Of a DNA stretch of 64,000 nucleotides, positions 23,881 to 34,588 are shown piece by piece. The notes under the pieces are model-generated. The model searched no databases. It was not told the origin of the DNA and saw only the letters and a program-made list of their open reading frames with translations. A program made the translations under genes and the position numbers. Numbering within the stretch: the first letter of the stretch is position 1; every line of letters begins with the position of its first letter. This DNA comes from Rhynchosporium graminicola (lineage: Eukaryota; Ascomycota; Leotiomycetes; Helotiales; Ploettnerulaceae), in NCBI GenBank assembly GCA_900074885.1, contig FJUW01000064.1, positions 1-64,000 of the forward strand. The letters are read 5' to 3'.

Positions 23881-25950
23881 TTGTTACTTGTTTGCGTTAG
23901 ATATGGGATGGTATGTATAGGAGCTTAATAGAATGGCTCTGGATGGCGTTCCTCTGTGTTGATATTATGTTGGATGGAATGAGTGTATCATCATGAAGCT
24001 GAAAATAGAAAAGGTTTAAGGAACAGGTGACTTGAACACCTAAACTTTCGAGTATAAAATTGTTGCTCTACCATTGAGCCAATGCCTTTTTCGTTTATGA
24101 AATAGCTACCGGTTAGGTCGGATCCGAGCCGAAATTTACTTTGATGACAAGGAAGAATTGTGCTTTTCGTCTTGATATTGGGCGTTATGCTTCTGCGGTT
24201 TGGCATTGATGCTTTGATCAGCCGCAAGTCTTACGATTCTTTAATGCCGAGCGTCTTCTCACAGCTACTCTTATGTGGGTACGATACACCTATTTGATCT
24301 TCTCGTGTTTGTTGCCTGGCTAGCTGTTTGCTGGTCTAGATAATGCTATTTAGTCATCATCCTCAGGTGACTTTCCTCCAACACGACCTTACCTGATGTC
24401 ACACATCTGCAATCGAAAACTCTTCGACGGTCAAAGCCATCACATGAACCAGATCGAGGTAAGGCATATTTCATTCCATTGCAAGTCTGCTCTGGAAACT
24501 CTCACTCGTGTGTTCGGCGTTGTACTTTAGCTTATCAGTGGTGGGAGACGCTTATGATATTTTCCATGTCAACAATTGTGTCTATACTGCTCTTCATCTA
24601 TGGGATTCAGGCTACTTTTACACGGAACCATTTCGGAACGAATCATACTTACAATATCTCCTTACTGTGTCCAATCACCACAACTCCCAGACTACAAGTC
24701 CAAACAGCAAGGCACAGCATGTCCTACTTATATATACAACGTCTCACATCCAAGGTTATCCGTGTAAAGTCTACATGCAGCCCTACTTCCCTCTTCTTCA
24801 GCATACAGATATGCCTTTCTGCCCAGGAGAAGAGGTCTTTCAACAAGAAAATCTTTGAAATCTAGACTGATCGTCTGCGGAACACCCCGGCTCGAAGGTG
24901 TGGTCAGAAGAGAAGGAGGCGAGTAAGACTTTGGACCGGTTATATCGAGCGCTTTTGTGGGTTGTTTGTGCTGCGCACCTATCAAAGACTGACTTTCTCC
25001 CTTCGTGAACCCAAATGAAATGAAGTCCGCATGCCTGAATAATGGATCAGTCTTGAACATCCACAAGCCATCGCTGAGTCTGGATCTCCCAAAGTTTCCA
25101 GGCTTTTTTCATCACATTGAAATGTCGCTATCATGAACTATATTTGAAAGATTTCATGTACGAGGTTCAGCCAGGATTTGATGATATCGTCCTCATAGAT
25201 GCTTCAACTTTACTGCACTCAGATAGTTAGAAAATTGTTCCTGCAACGATACATTAAAATTACCATTCAAGATATGAGGAAAGGTATCAATGTTCTGAAT
25301 ATAGCCATAACCAGAACTCAGGACCAAGATCGCAAAACTGCAGAATTGCGCAATTACAAACCCACAGAACTAATCAAACCAGGAATATACACGAGGAGTA
25401 CTTATTACTTGAGCCACGAAACAGTCGAAATAAGTACAACCGAACGAACTACGGCTTTATCAAGGGATTGTGTCTTGCAATTTGAGGTAGTATCTGCCAG
25501 TGTACTTAAGCACGTCTCTCTCATCCAGGAAAGCAAGTAGATTGTAATTTTTTACGTACAAGTACAGTAGTCATCTGTCAGGCCGAATCCTGGAAAATAA
25601 TGACTTGAAGTCTGAATACAGCTCTTGTTCCAAAGTACACCACCCCAACACGGCAGATTCAAATTTTCAAATTTCTGCGCTTTTAGAGTAAGTGCAGAAA
25701 CGCACAGAAATTCAGGACTTGACATGGCAATAGACACAAATTCTCATGAACTCAAGTGCCTTGTAAGGATTGAGTTCTTGATGTTGTGCTTGTGAGGAGT
25801 TGCACTAATAGGTCGTTTAAGAAGGTAAACAAATGACCGCACCTGTCTAACGCCTTCATCGTGCCGACCCAGGCCAGTCTCCAGACTCTAATAAACGCCA
25901 GGAAAATCAATATCTCTTCACTCATAACCATCAGCAAAAATCAACACCCC
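23881..25950. other. Long intergenic region with a tRNA-like gene
   Basis: Apart from the tRNA-like sequence at 24017-24088 no gene is convincing. Open frames at 24508-24858 (plus) and 24728-25066 (minus, segment MWMFKTDPLFRHADFISFG) lack recognisable domains. The latter may be a relic, since its N-terminal third reads like protein. The part next to 25950 is the probable 3' flank of UFD1. Confidence 0.5.
24017..24088 (-). tRNA. tRNA-like gene or pseudogene with defective anticodon arm
   Basis: Read on the minus strand, 72 nt fold partly as a tRNA. The acceptor stem AAGGCAT/GTTCCTT has one mismatch and one wobble, the D stem is GCTC/GAGC, and the T arm is perfect (AGGTG, loop TTCAAGT, CACCT). 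Internal promoters match consensus: A box TGGCTCAATGG and B box GTTCAAGTC. A TTTT Pol III terminator follows within ten bases. The 22 nt between positions 27 and 48 do not give a paired anticodon stem in the standard register. A shifted ATTTT/AAAGT pairing leaves an odd loop. Identity is therefore undetermined; it is either a decayed tRNA or a Pol III transcript with a tRNA-like fold. Confidence 0.55.
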
Positions 25951-27262
25951 CTACACTTTCCGACCATCCAATCTCCTTCCTACGCCAGGCTCTTTCTTAA
26001 TCTCCTTCACCTCTTTGACTTCCTCCTTCACATCTTTCTTGACACCACCCTTCAGCGTAAAACCCTGGCCCGCAAAATGTGGTTGTTGGGCATCAGCATT
26101 CTCCTTGTCTTTATCAGCCTGTGTTTTTAACGGCTTGATATCGTAACCGAAAAACAGCTTGTTTGGCCCCAATCTCAGCGGTTGCGGACCATTGGTTATG
26201 CGGACTGTTGTCTCGACGGGAGCTGAGGCATTGGTGCTTGTTCCTGCGACAGGAGTCGAGGCTTTTGGTGTGGGGTTCTTGCTGCTTTTCTTCGCGGAGA
26301 GTTTTTGGCCACCGAGTAAGAAGTTGGAGGACGCCGCTTTAGCGCCAGCTACAGCTGCCGTGGAGGAAGCGGAAATAGCGTTGTAGTTTATGGCTTGTGC
26401 CATCGTCCCTTGGTTATGCAGCATTCCTCCCACAGGTAAACTCCCAGCTCCATTTCCAGATCTCGGCGTCGAAGTCCCGCTGCTCCTCGTCGGCTCAACA
26501 TACCCCACCGGCGGAGCAAAGTCTACTTCGACATCTGTCTCCATGACGCAGACACCATGCTTTTCAGACTCGGGCTTAACTTCTAAAACTGCAACGTCGT
26601 AGATGGTATCGTTGTATTTGAAGGAGAAGATATCGCCTTTTGTGACGGTGGAGAAGTTGCGGAAGGCGTTCTCAAGAACGGCTTTTGGGTCGGAGATTTC
26701 AAGGAAATTGACGTCTTGGGGTTGGAGTTTGACGAGCGAGGCGAGACTGAGATCAGTGGAGCGAATTTGGATCAGGTCGCCGGTGTCGAGGAGCAGTGCT
26801 TGCATCATCTGTACATTCTTTATTAGATACATAAATCATAAGCAGGACATGAGAGGTGACCCCTCATGGCGGGGTGAGCATACCCAATTTGGCAAATACA
26901 GCTTCCCCTCCTCAGCAATGAACTCTAATACACCGCAGTGAGTCGTCCTATCCAACTGGCCATTTGTGAGCTCAAAAAGCATGGGGTACGAGATATGTAG
27001 GCGTGTGAGCTTCTCGAGCGCTGAAGGTGGCATGATGATCTTTCCACCATAGTTCAGCTCTTCTCTCTCGGGCCCGGGAAGCATGACTGTTGGGTAGCAG
27101 CGGTAGTATTCATCGAAGCGCTTTGGGGGACCACGCATGCCGCCTCGCTGGAGCATCTGGTACATCGCTAGGGGATCTTCGCCCTCGTAATAATTGCCGA
27201 ACGACTGGATGGTTGTTAGCCATTTGTTTTGAATGAAAGAGAAAGAGGATAATACTTGCCAT
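25951..27262 (-). CDS. UFD1: Ubiquitin fusion degradation protein 1 (Ufd1)
   Basis: Cofactor that, with Npl4, recruits the AAA ATPase Cdc48/p97 to ubiquitinated substrates in ER-associated degradation. Exons: 27260-27262 (ATG only), 26884-27204 and 25951-26808. The product has 393 residues. The N-terminal double-psi barrel region carries GGKIIMPPSALEKLTRLHIS, then THCGVLEFIAEEGKLYLPNW, MMQALLL and NPxKAVLEN-like SDPKAVLENAFRNFSTVTKG. The C-terminal part is Ser/Thr/Ala-rich with Lys-rich Cdc48/Npl4-binding segments, ending RRLDGRKV. Intron 2 (26809-26883) is ordinary GT-AG. Intron 1 needs a GC-AG boundary (GCAAGT donor immediately after ATG), because no GT donor keeps phase. If that is wrong, translation could begin at the Met at 27163. 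Confidence 0.93.
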
Positions 27263-27599
27263 TGTGACGAGGTTTAGGAAAGAGCGTTGAGATCAAATGA
27301 AGGTAACAGGAAGTTGTCAAGGTTTCTCGAAATAGAAGAAGAGCTGGAGATGTGGGGTCGTGGATCTCAAAAGAAGTTTACAGCTATTCCTCACCCGCAG
27401 TACATGACGTTCTGGCTGTGCATGACGGACAATCTTATCGCCGAAAGCTGTGTAGCCTTGTCGTGCCTTGCATTCACTCCACCCCCCATTATAATAGATA
27501 CTAGTACAAATATTGATACGAACACCAACTCTATGCTATTGCATTCAATTGTTACAAGGCTCAATTCATAAATTCATGCTCTCCTGGTTCACCAGCAAC
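27263..27599. promoter_or_regulatory. Divergent promoter region, UFD1 / Lin1
   Basis: These 337 bp separate two housekeeping genes transcribed in opposite directions. The segment is small enough that promoter elements must be interleaved. No diagnostic motif was identified. Confidence 0.6.
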
Positions 27600-29057
27600 A
27601 TGTCCTCCCGCTACGCAGCTGCGCGCCCCAAACGTGCTGGCGAACAATTCGCAAGAACCCACCATGCAGAGGACGGTCCCTCGAACAAAAAACCCAAATT
27701 CGATATTCGGAACCCCTCAGCCTTGGCTCCCGATGCACCAGAAGAGGATGCCGTTCTGGACGCAGATGTCATTGGCGCCTCTGGGGCGGGCATGAAAAGA
27801 GGCGCGGTGAATATAGATGGATATGATAGTGATTCGGAGAACGAGGGATTCGATGCTCGTGCGGAAGAGAGGGCGAAAGCTAAAGGCAAGAAAGGCAAAG
27901 GAAAGGGTGGAAATGTCAATCTTGCAGAAGCTTTTGAATATGGGAAGGATGGGAATGGGGGTATCGGAGCTAATGTCGGGAAGGAGGATGACGAAGACGA
28001 AGATATGTTCGGCGATCTAGAAGAGGATGACGAGGAGGAGAAAGAAGAGAGTGCTATTGGAAGTAAAGCCAGGGAAAAGGCCGTCAAGTTCCTCGAAGCC
28101 GACGAGATCGAAGGACAGGTGGATAGTTCTAGGAGTGGTGGACATATATCAGGGAATTTTGCACTCGACCCCAAAGGCAAACTCTCCACCCACGCTATGG
28201 ACGATGCTCTATCCTCAGATGATGAAGAAGACGCCGCTCTCGCCGCCGAAGAGGAAGATGTTGATGCTGAGGTCGGTGCTGGCGGTCTAAAACGCAATGC
28301 GCCTAAAGTGGATGCTTTCAACATGAAAGCTGAGCAAGAAGAAGGCCGATTCGATGCTGCGGGCAACTTTGTACGCAAGGCGAATGATCCTGATGCGAAG
28401 CATGATATGTGGTTAGAGGGTGTCAGTAAGAAGGAGATGAAGAAAGCTGCCGAAGCGCATGAGAAAAGAGAGGTGGAATTGAGGCAGAAGAGGTTGGAGG
28501 ATGATGCAATGCTTCTTCCAAATATTCTGAGAGTGCTTATTCTGGATATGGAAAAGGGAGAGACTGTTCTTGAGGCGTTGGCGAGACTTGGGAAGGGACA
28601 GACGAAAACGAAGAAAGTCCCGAAATGGAAACTCAAGAAGATGGGAGTGGATTGCATGGATGTCGATCCGAAGAAAGCGGATGAAGATCCTGCGCAGGTC
28701 AAAATTAAGGAGGCGGTGGAGAGGATTACGGGGGCGGCGGATCAGTTGCTTACGAGAGGCCAAACGGAAATTTACGAACAAGAGAGAGAAATGTTGATCA
28801 GGCAGTATAGACGCGAAGCCGGTGAAGATTGGATTGAGCCACCAAAGGCAGATGCTGGAGACGACTTGAATGATGTTAGGCCCGTGAAGATGTGGGAGTA
28901 CAGGTGGATTGATGGCAGGGATGGAGCCAGTAAGCAGGGGCCGTACGATGGGACAACAATGGCAGCGTGGCAGGACGCTGGATATTTCGGGGAGGGAGTG
29001 GAGTTCAGAATAGCGGGTGATCAAGGGGCTTGGGAGAGGGTTGTGGATTTTGTGTGA
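27600..29057 (+). CDS. LIN1: U5 snRNP GYF-domain protein (Lin1/CD2BP2/U5-52K)
   Basis: Single-exon, 485-residue, strongly acidic protein. The human orthologue binds the U5 snRNP protein Prp6 and leaves before tri-snRNP assembly. The N-terminus (SSRYAAARPKRAGEQFA) is followed by KKPKFDIRNPSAL, the GYDSDSENEGFD segment, long Asp/Glu runs, and the family segment HDMWLEGVSKKEMKKA. A helical middle follows (LLPNILRVLILDMEKGETVL). The C-terminal GYF domain covers about residues 435-485, with the motif order W-EYRWIDG, GPYDGTTMAAW, DAGYF, GVEFR. An in-frame Met lies eight codons upstream (27576); the 27600 start gives the usual N-terminus. It is divergent from UFD1. Confidence 0.95.
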   Translation: MSSRYAAARPKRAGEQFARTHHAEDGPSNKKPKFDIRNPSALAPDAPEEDAVLDADVIGASGAGMKRGAVNIDGYDSDSENEGFDARAEERAKAKGKKGKGKGGNVNLAEAFEYGKDGNGGIGANVGKEDDEDEDMFGDLEEDDEEEKEESAIGSKAREKAVKFLEADEIEGQVDSSRSGGHISGNFALDPKGKLSTHAMDDALSSDDEEDAALAAEEEDVDAEVGAGGLKRNAPKVDAFNMKAEQEEGRFDAAGNFVRKANDPDAKHDMWLEGVSKKEMKKAAEAHEKREVELRQKRLEDDAMLLPNILRVLILDMEKGETVLEALARLGKGQTKTKKVPKWKLKKMGVDCMDVDPKKADEDPAQVKIKEAVERITGAADQLLTRGQTEIYEQEREMLIRQYRREAGEDWIEPPKADAGDDLNDVRPVKMWEYRWIDGRDGASKQGPYDGTTMAAWQDAGYFGEGVEFRIAGDQGAWERVVDFV

Positions 29058-29775
29058 GTGACTATGGCGGGGCCATGAAGCTTAATGATTCATGAACTTG
29101 AGCATAACATCAGTATGAAGCTGCATGGATGAGGATGCAGGAATAATGATACCCAAAAGATAAGAACATCAAATACATGATTAGAAGTTGCTTTTTCACT
29201 TATACACCTCATCTCGATCGTGTGTTAGGCTTCTCCACGCTGCCAGTCTGTCACAAGATAATGTTCGAGAGACAATGGTCGAAGGGATATTCCCAGATGG
29301 TGTCAAGTCAGGAATTCATTTCGTTCCAGACACAGTCCTACACAGCACTAAAGTAAGAGGAAGTCAAAACAAGAGAATAGACCCCTTGTTCTTCTGTCGA
29401 AAAAGCCTCACTACAAACGAAGGACCTCCTCCTCGCTCAACACATAACTCAGGTAGGTAACATTTCCCCAACTCCAACCTAGGTAACTTGTAACGGAACA
29501 GCGGTAGCTCGCAGTACCTTGCGCTTCGAGATCGAGTAAGAAGAGGCGAAATCATTTGTGTCTGAGATCAAAATAGGGAATCTAATATGCCTAGAATGGG
29601 GTTCTGTCTGTCCTTACTCAAGACGTCTTGATAAGGACAGAACATCATTTCAGAAAGTGACCTCTTGAATAACAAATAGAGTATTACTGTCAGCTGCTGT
29701 AATTCCATTTCTCAAAATAAAGGACACCCAAAAATCTCACCCAGCAGCCCAAACACGCAAAACACCTTCATTAAA
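29058..29775. other. Convergent intergenic region
   Basis: This is 3' flank of Lin1 and of the amidoligase-like gene, which converge here. Short open frames (29188-29460 plus, 29364-29555 minus) have no recognisable features. A short inverted pair, CCTTACTCAAGACGTCTTGATAAGG, lies near 29610-29636 and is nearly palindromic around AAGACGTCTT. Confidence 0.5.
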
Positions 29776-31856
29776 TCAACAATCGATATCCCTGCTCCTC
29801 TTCTTCCCTCGAGAATAACCTGCAGAGCCTCCTCGAGCCGAGATGAATGATAACAAGGTAGCCAGAGGCCAGTACCTCGATCCGCGGTTCGCGTCTCGTC
29901 GTTTGTCCTCAGCATTAATCCAATCGCTATATCGCAGCCACGCTTTGATCTGCCCAGTCTCTTCTATGATGCCAAAATCTGCAATCTCTTTGCGGCTCAG
30001 ACGGTTTCCTCTCCGAGGTCTGGGAAGCGTGAGAACTGTGTCGTTAACAATTTCATTGTGGATTCGCACGACATCGTACTTGAGGACATCGAAAACGTCC
30101 AAAAGACCGGAAATAGTGGTAATTTCAGAGGCTGTGTAGACTATGGGAGGGAGTGGCTTAAGGCCGCGAATTTCGAGGTGGGAGATGTAGGACTGTAATA
30201 TGGTGTTATTAATTATACCATACAGCAGCGGTGTCTTGCGCAAAACAAGCACCCGTGTACTACAGAGAACGATATATAGATTTGCATTTGAGAGACTATT
30301 GGAGTACTTACCTCTGAAGCTAATATCTTAGAATCCATTGCAATGCCTGTTTCTTCTCCCGCTTTCACTCTCGCAATCCTCTCCTCGATCAACTTTGCTT
30401 CCGCGAAGCGCTTATCATCATGCGGCTGATCAAAGAACCTTTCCTCCTGAGCCTTGAAATGCGCTTTCGCTTCTTCCGTCATGCCAATGATTTCCAGTAG
30501 ATCCTGCTCCACAAACGTCTCCAAGAACGTCGGGGTATTGCTTCCCTCTAAAGATCCTCTCTTGGGATCTCTAAGCTGAATCCCAGCTTCATCAAGAAAA
30601 CAGGCAAAACGCAGCAAGTGACCACAGAGCTCTACCCAATATTTAATCTCGACTGCATTAGTGGTACCGTGATGCTGTCGAAACTCGAATGTCGTTGGTT
30701 TATTGCCCCTTGCCAAAGAGATATGCACTGCGGTATAGCTTCTCCATAGACAGCCCGTATCTGGCGGTGATATGTTACCATTTCTGTCCTTCAAAAGGTT
30801 GTCCGTTACTTCTCCGCGCGAGTACCCGCAGCACCACGTCTTAAGTTCCTCCAAGGTCTTACACTCATAAATACCCTCACAATACCCCATCGGCGTGTAT
30901 CTCCTCTCCGGCAAATACTCCAGATCAACATCTCCCGTTGCTGTTGGATCTATCAGTACCATCTTCCTCGTCTTCATCCCCTCCCTCAAGTCCTTGCACC
31001 AGTAATTATTCCTTTGACGCCTATGGAACCACTTCTCAATCTGATGCTTAAAAAGCCCAAAAAGTGCACACAGATTCTGCGCTATCCCAACCGAGATATC
31101 TTTATCCTTGATACCAAAATGTACATGCAGATGTTCTTGACTAGTGAACCAAGCTCCATGTCTATTTGAATTGGTCGAAAATTCAAGGTGTTCACGCAAT
31201 TCTTCGAGAGCAGGAAAGAACTTTTCTGCTAATTCAGAGTAGAGATAGACCTTCGATACGAGTTCAGCGCCGACACACCGAAATAAATGCCGCATCGTGT
31301 CGTAGCTTTGCTTTCTGGGCCATGCCTGAGCGAAGCTATCGCGAGAGGGCCCCAGGCTGTCGTCGTGGACTAATGTCCATGTGTTCGCCTCTGCGGTCTT
31401 GGGTGCACCGCCCCACTTGACTTCTCCGATAAGTAGATTCCCCTTTCTCCGATCTGAAGACGGGAGTTCCCGGTTCAGGAAAGCGAGGAAGTAGAACATG
31501 AGATTTTGGCGCAAATTAGCGGATTGTATAGAGTTTGTTGAAAAGGAATCCTTCCTCAATGGGACCAACGCAGACTCCTTAGGGAAGTTCCCTCGGGTAA
31601 CGCCGCTCTCAAAGAGCTCCCTATTGGATGTCCGATGTTCTGTACGGCGCGAAGGGAGGTCATCCAAATTTGTCGGCTGAGAGAAAGGTGGAATATCCGG
31701 GTTGGTAGCGAGCCAGTCGAAGTGGAGGTGTCGCGCGATTGAGAAGTCGAGCTCCATCTCGATGCCGAATGTCAAGTTAGGGTTGTCAAATATGTCAACA
31801 AGTGTTTCAATAGAGAGGTAGACGAGGGGGACGGCTTCGTCATTTTGGTAGGACAT
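29776..31856 (-). CDS. Putative amidoligase (Amidoligase_2, ATP-grasp-like COOH-NH2 ligase)
   Basis: Predicted ATP-dependent enzyme joining a carboxylate to an amine; substrate unknown. Exons 30312-31856 and 29776-30192, with a 119-nt intron (GTAAGT...ACAG, phase 0). The product has 653 residues. Family landmarks appear in order: FGIEMELDF (30-38), WTLVHDDSL (160-168), VGAELVSKV (196-204), EHLHVHFG (241-248) and TFEFRQHHGT (389-398) followed by EIKYWVELC. These match the metal/ATP-binding acidic motif, the 'D.SL...E.vS' block, the HVH block and the 'EFR...GT' block of amidoligases. The extra C-terminal 138 residues are unrelated to the core and end in a basic GKKRSRD tail. Fungal members are mostly undescribed. 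The start is the Met before SYQNDEAVPL; the frame is open a little further upstream. Confidence 0.82.
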
Positions 31857-32892
31857 CTTGGCGGTCGGGTTGTTAACAATTTTGAGGAGTTTAATAGTGT
31901 TCCTTGGATCGGCAGCACTGAGTTGAAATGAAGTCGAACAAATCATATGGCATTGACGCTTGAGCAGACTTCGTATGAACTATGAGATGACAAAGGACTC
32001 ATTTCTGAAAGGAACAAGTCAAGTCTGGCTGGATTCGGCGATTCTTTTGGGAGTACAATTTCTTTGTCTTTGTTCCGCTTCCGGCGTTGTGATTGAACTT
32101 GGTGGCAGGACAATTTGAGCGGATGGAAATCCAGATCAGGAAGATTTGTGACTTCCGGTCTTTGGCGGGCTAGTCCCTACAGTGCTTGTCGGAAGCTTTG
32201 GCTCCAAAGGATATATTTCTGTTGTTTACCAGATTACACAAGCTTCTCGCTTAATAATATGCCAAGCTTGCAAAACAGTAGACACGGAGCAAGTTGTAAC
32301 TGGAATATTGGAGAGCATCAGCAATTACCTTGGAGAAGGAACAGCTCCACAGATAGATGAAAAAGTAAACCTGCTCTTGGACATTACAAATACCTGTTTC
32401 CGCACATTCTGTTTCGATGTTCGACCGAAATCCCAGAATTGATAAGAAAACTTGCCGCTGGCATGATTACTAGAACGAGCAGCCGCGCTGTATTACGAAA
32501 ATCTCAGTAAAACGAATTAGTTCCGACTATGTTTTTCAGTGGCTGGAGTTCGGACACTCCTGCCAGTTGAGTTGGGTAGCCCTGCTTAGCGAGAGCCACC
32601 GCGCCTTCTGCTTATGGGAAACTGGCCTGCCTAGCTGCAAGGTGAACAGGAACCTGGAACGGAAGTCTTCGTTCAAAATTTCCCCCTCACTTTCATAGAT
32701 TTTACCACACACCAAAGCATTCTTCACGAGGAACAAATACTTGCTTTCTCAAAAATACCAATCATTAGTAGATCACGATCCCGCAACAGGTCTTCTTAAG
32801 TCTACATCGATCTCTTCAGCACCTACACCACACTATGGGTACAACGACATCGATCTCAAATGCAGTACATCTGGTGACTTTGTCTCGAAGCG
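31857..32892. other. Divergent intergenic region, amidoligase / BTB gene
   Basis: These are the 5' flanks of two genes read away from each other. A plus-strand frame at 32182-32442 (segment VVTGILESISNYLGEGTAPQ) lacks known domains. It could be a small hypothetical protein or an unrecognised exon of the BTB gene, but I could not link it. Confidence 0.45.
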
Positions 32893-33838
32893 ATGAATCG
32901 ATACAAACTGTCAGATCTGCACCGTCTCAGTGAATCCAAAGCATCTCTACAAGCTCCCGGTTCGAGCCCACGCTTTGTAGTCATTCCATCCAAAGCCAGT
33001 CCACAGATCCTGAAACGAAAGATGACGGTAGAGGAATACATGGACTCGAGAGAATCTGTGCAGATGCCTAGGCCTGAGAGTGTGCAGGAAACCTCTGCAA
33101 GATCTGCGACAGACATTGCAGACGTTGTCAATGATGAATTTTTGATCCACGAGTAGGCAGCAAACACACTTTGATGCACCTTGAACTTATATTAATTTCT
33201 ATAGATTGATCAAATTAGGGAAAATGGTCAAAGTATACGTCGGGCCAGAGAAGCATTGTTGGGAGATTCATGAAGACGCTATCTGCCACCAATCTCCCTA
33301 CTTCGAGAAAGCCTTTCGAGGCGGCTTTAAGGAGTCTGCGCAAAAGTCAATCAACCTCGAGGACGAGGACTCAGATGTGTTCGGACTTTTTGTGCACTGG
33401 ATCTATACTAGTAGCTTGCGGTGTAATAAGTGTACCAATCCGTCACGTATGATCGATCCTGAAGAGCACTTCATGCAATACCTCCGGCTAGAGACCTTTG
33501 CCGACAAGTACTTGATTAGTGGGCTCTCTCGGTTTGTGATCGCACAATGGATCAAGTGCCACAGAGTCGCGATATATCGACCTTTCAAGAAGGAGATCGA
33601 TTACATCTACGAAAACTTCCCGGTAAAATCACTGTTCCGAGCCGAAGTCGTCGCGCAGGTGTTATTACATTACTTGACGGTGGTGGATGATTCAGTCCAC
33701 ATATACATGGGGTTCCTTCTGGCTGCCAACCGTTCTTTCGCGGAGGTGTTTTCAAGCCAATTGAGGAGTCACCTTATAAAGAAAGCGGAGGACTGTGAAA
33801 TTGAATATTGCTGTGCACATAAGGTGCTGTGCACATAA
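32893..33838 (+). CDS. BTB/POZ domain protein
   Basis: Exons 32893-33152 and 33205-33838, with a 52-nt intron (GTAGGC donor, CTATAG acceptor, phase 2). The product has 297 residues. Residues from about 94 form a BTB fold (MVKVYVGPEKHCWEIHED, CHQSPYFEKAFRGGFKES, INLEDEDSDVFGLFVHWIYT). A helical tail typical of fungal BTB proteins follows (LRLETFADKYLISGLSRFVI). BTB domains mediate dimerisation and may bind Cul3, but this large fungal class has no assigned role. The N-terminal 90 residues are low complexity. A 16-bp tandem repeat covers the stop codon, so the C-terminus may be recently altered. It is related to the genes at 42255 and 43514. Confidence 0.85.
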
Positions 33839-33872
33839 GGTGCTGTGTACATAAGGTGCTGTGCACAGAAGG
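33813..33872. repeat. 16-bp tandem repeat spanning a stop codon
   Basis: The unit GTGCACATAAGGTGCT occurs three times with one substitution (33813, 33829, 33845), and a partial fourth copy starts at 33861. The period is not a multiple of three, so each unit shifts frame. The TAA of the BTB gene lies within the repeat. Confidence 0.92.
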
Positions 33873-34588
33873 AATGCGACACGTTACATTTGGGAAGCTT
33901 TTTCTCGATGCTGACAGAGTTCCGAGCCCCAGCGACTAATGGATCTAGTCACTATCTCAAACCTCTAGGCCTTAGCAGCTCCAACTTTGGCTTTGGAATG
34001 GTATGACTGGTGGGATCGGACGGAGTGAGAGACGTGTAGTACAATGATTATGCACCATAGGAATAAAGAGAAAAATACCAGCAAGTGAACTTCTGAAATA
34101 AATCTCTGTATAAACCCAGCCAAGAATTATTGTTCATGAACCTTTCGAATGGAAGGTCTGATATCTTTGTTGTCGTAATACTAATTGCCGCCTATGTAAA
34201 TCTCCCTCTGGAATACTAAAGTAATAAGCATCAAGAACCCTGCCGGATAATCAGCAGAACGAGCATCTACTTCTAGGCCGACCCTAATGCTGTGTTCTAT
34301 TCCTGTATAGGACACATTTTTGGAGAAGTGATAAGAAAAATGAAATAAGAGCGTTGTGATACATACGTTACAATATGGGTATCTATTCAAAGTTCCAAAC
34401 CTGAAGATATCATGTTGTCGGAATTTGAGGGGTCTAGGAGATTTCTATATGCTAATCTAGGATATGTAAATAAATGCGCTAATCCAAACTCCACAACAAT
34501 GCGACACCATCATGATGACCCGGAATACCAGAAGACGAGCAAAAATCTCCACTGGAGCATCCAATACCTTGCTCACGATTCAAAAGTC
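33839..34588. other. Convergent intergenic region
   Basis: This is 3' flank of the BTB gene and of the siderophore transporter. Apart from the 16-bp repeat at its left edge I see nothing functional. The plus-strand frame from 34412 mostly overlaps the antisense of the transporter's last exon. Confidence 0.5.

Noticed and set aside
24479..24865. Overlapping plus-strand frames in the region after the tRNA-like gene
   Set aside because: Three frames are open at once, none shows family motifs or splice-linked neighbours; treated as chance.
27611..28702. 363-codon minus-strand frame opposite the Lin1 gene
   Set aside because: It is the antisense of the acidic Lin1 coding region; Ser/Phe-rich antisense of Asp/Glu codons explains its length, and Lin1 has clear homology.
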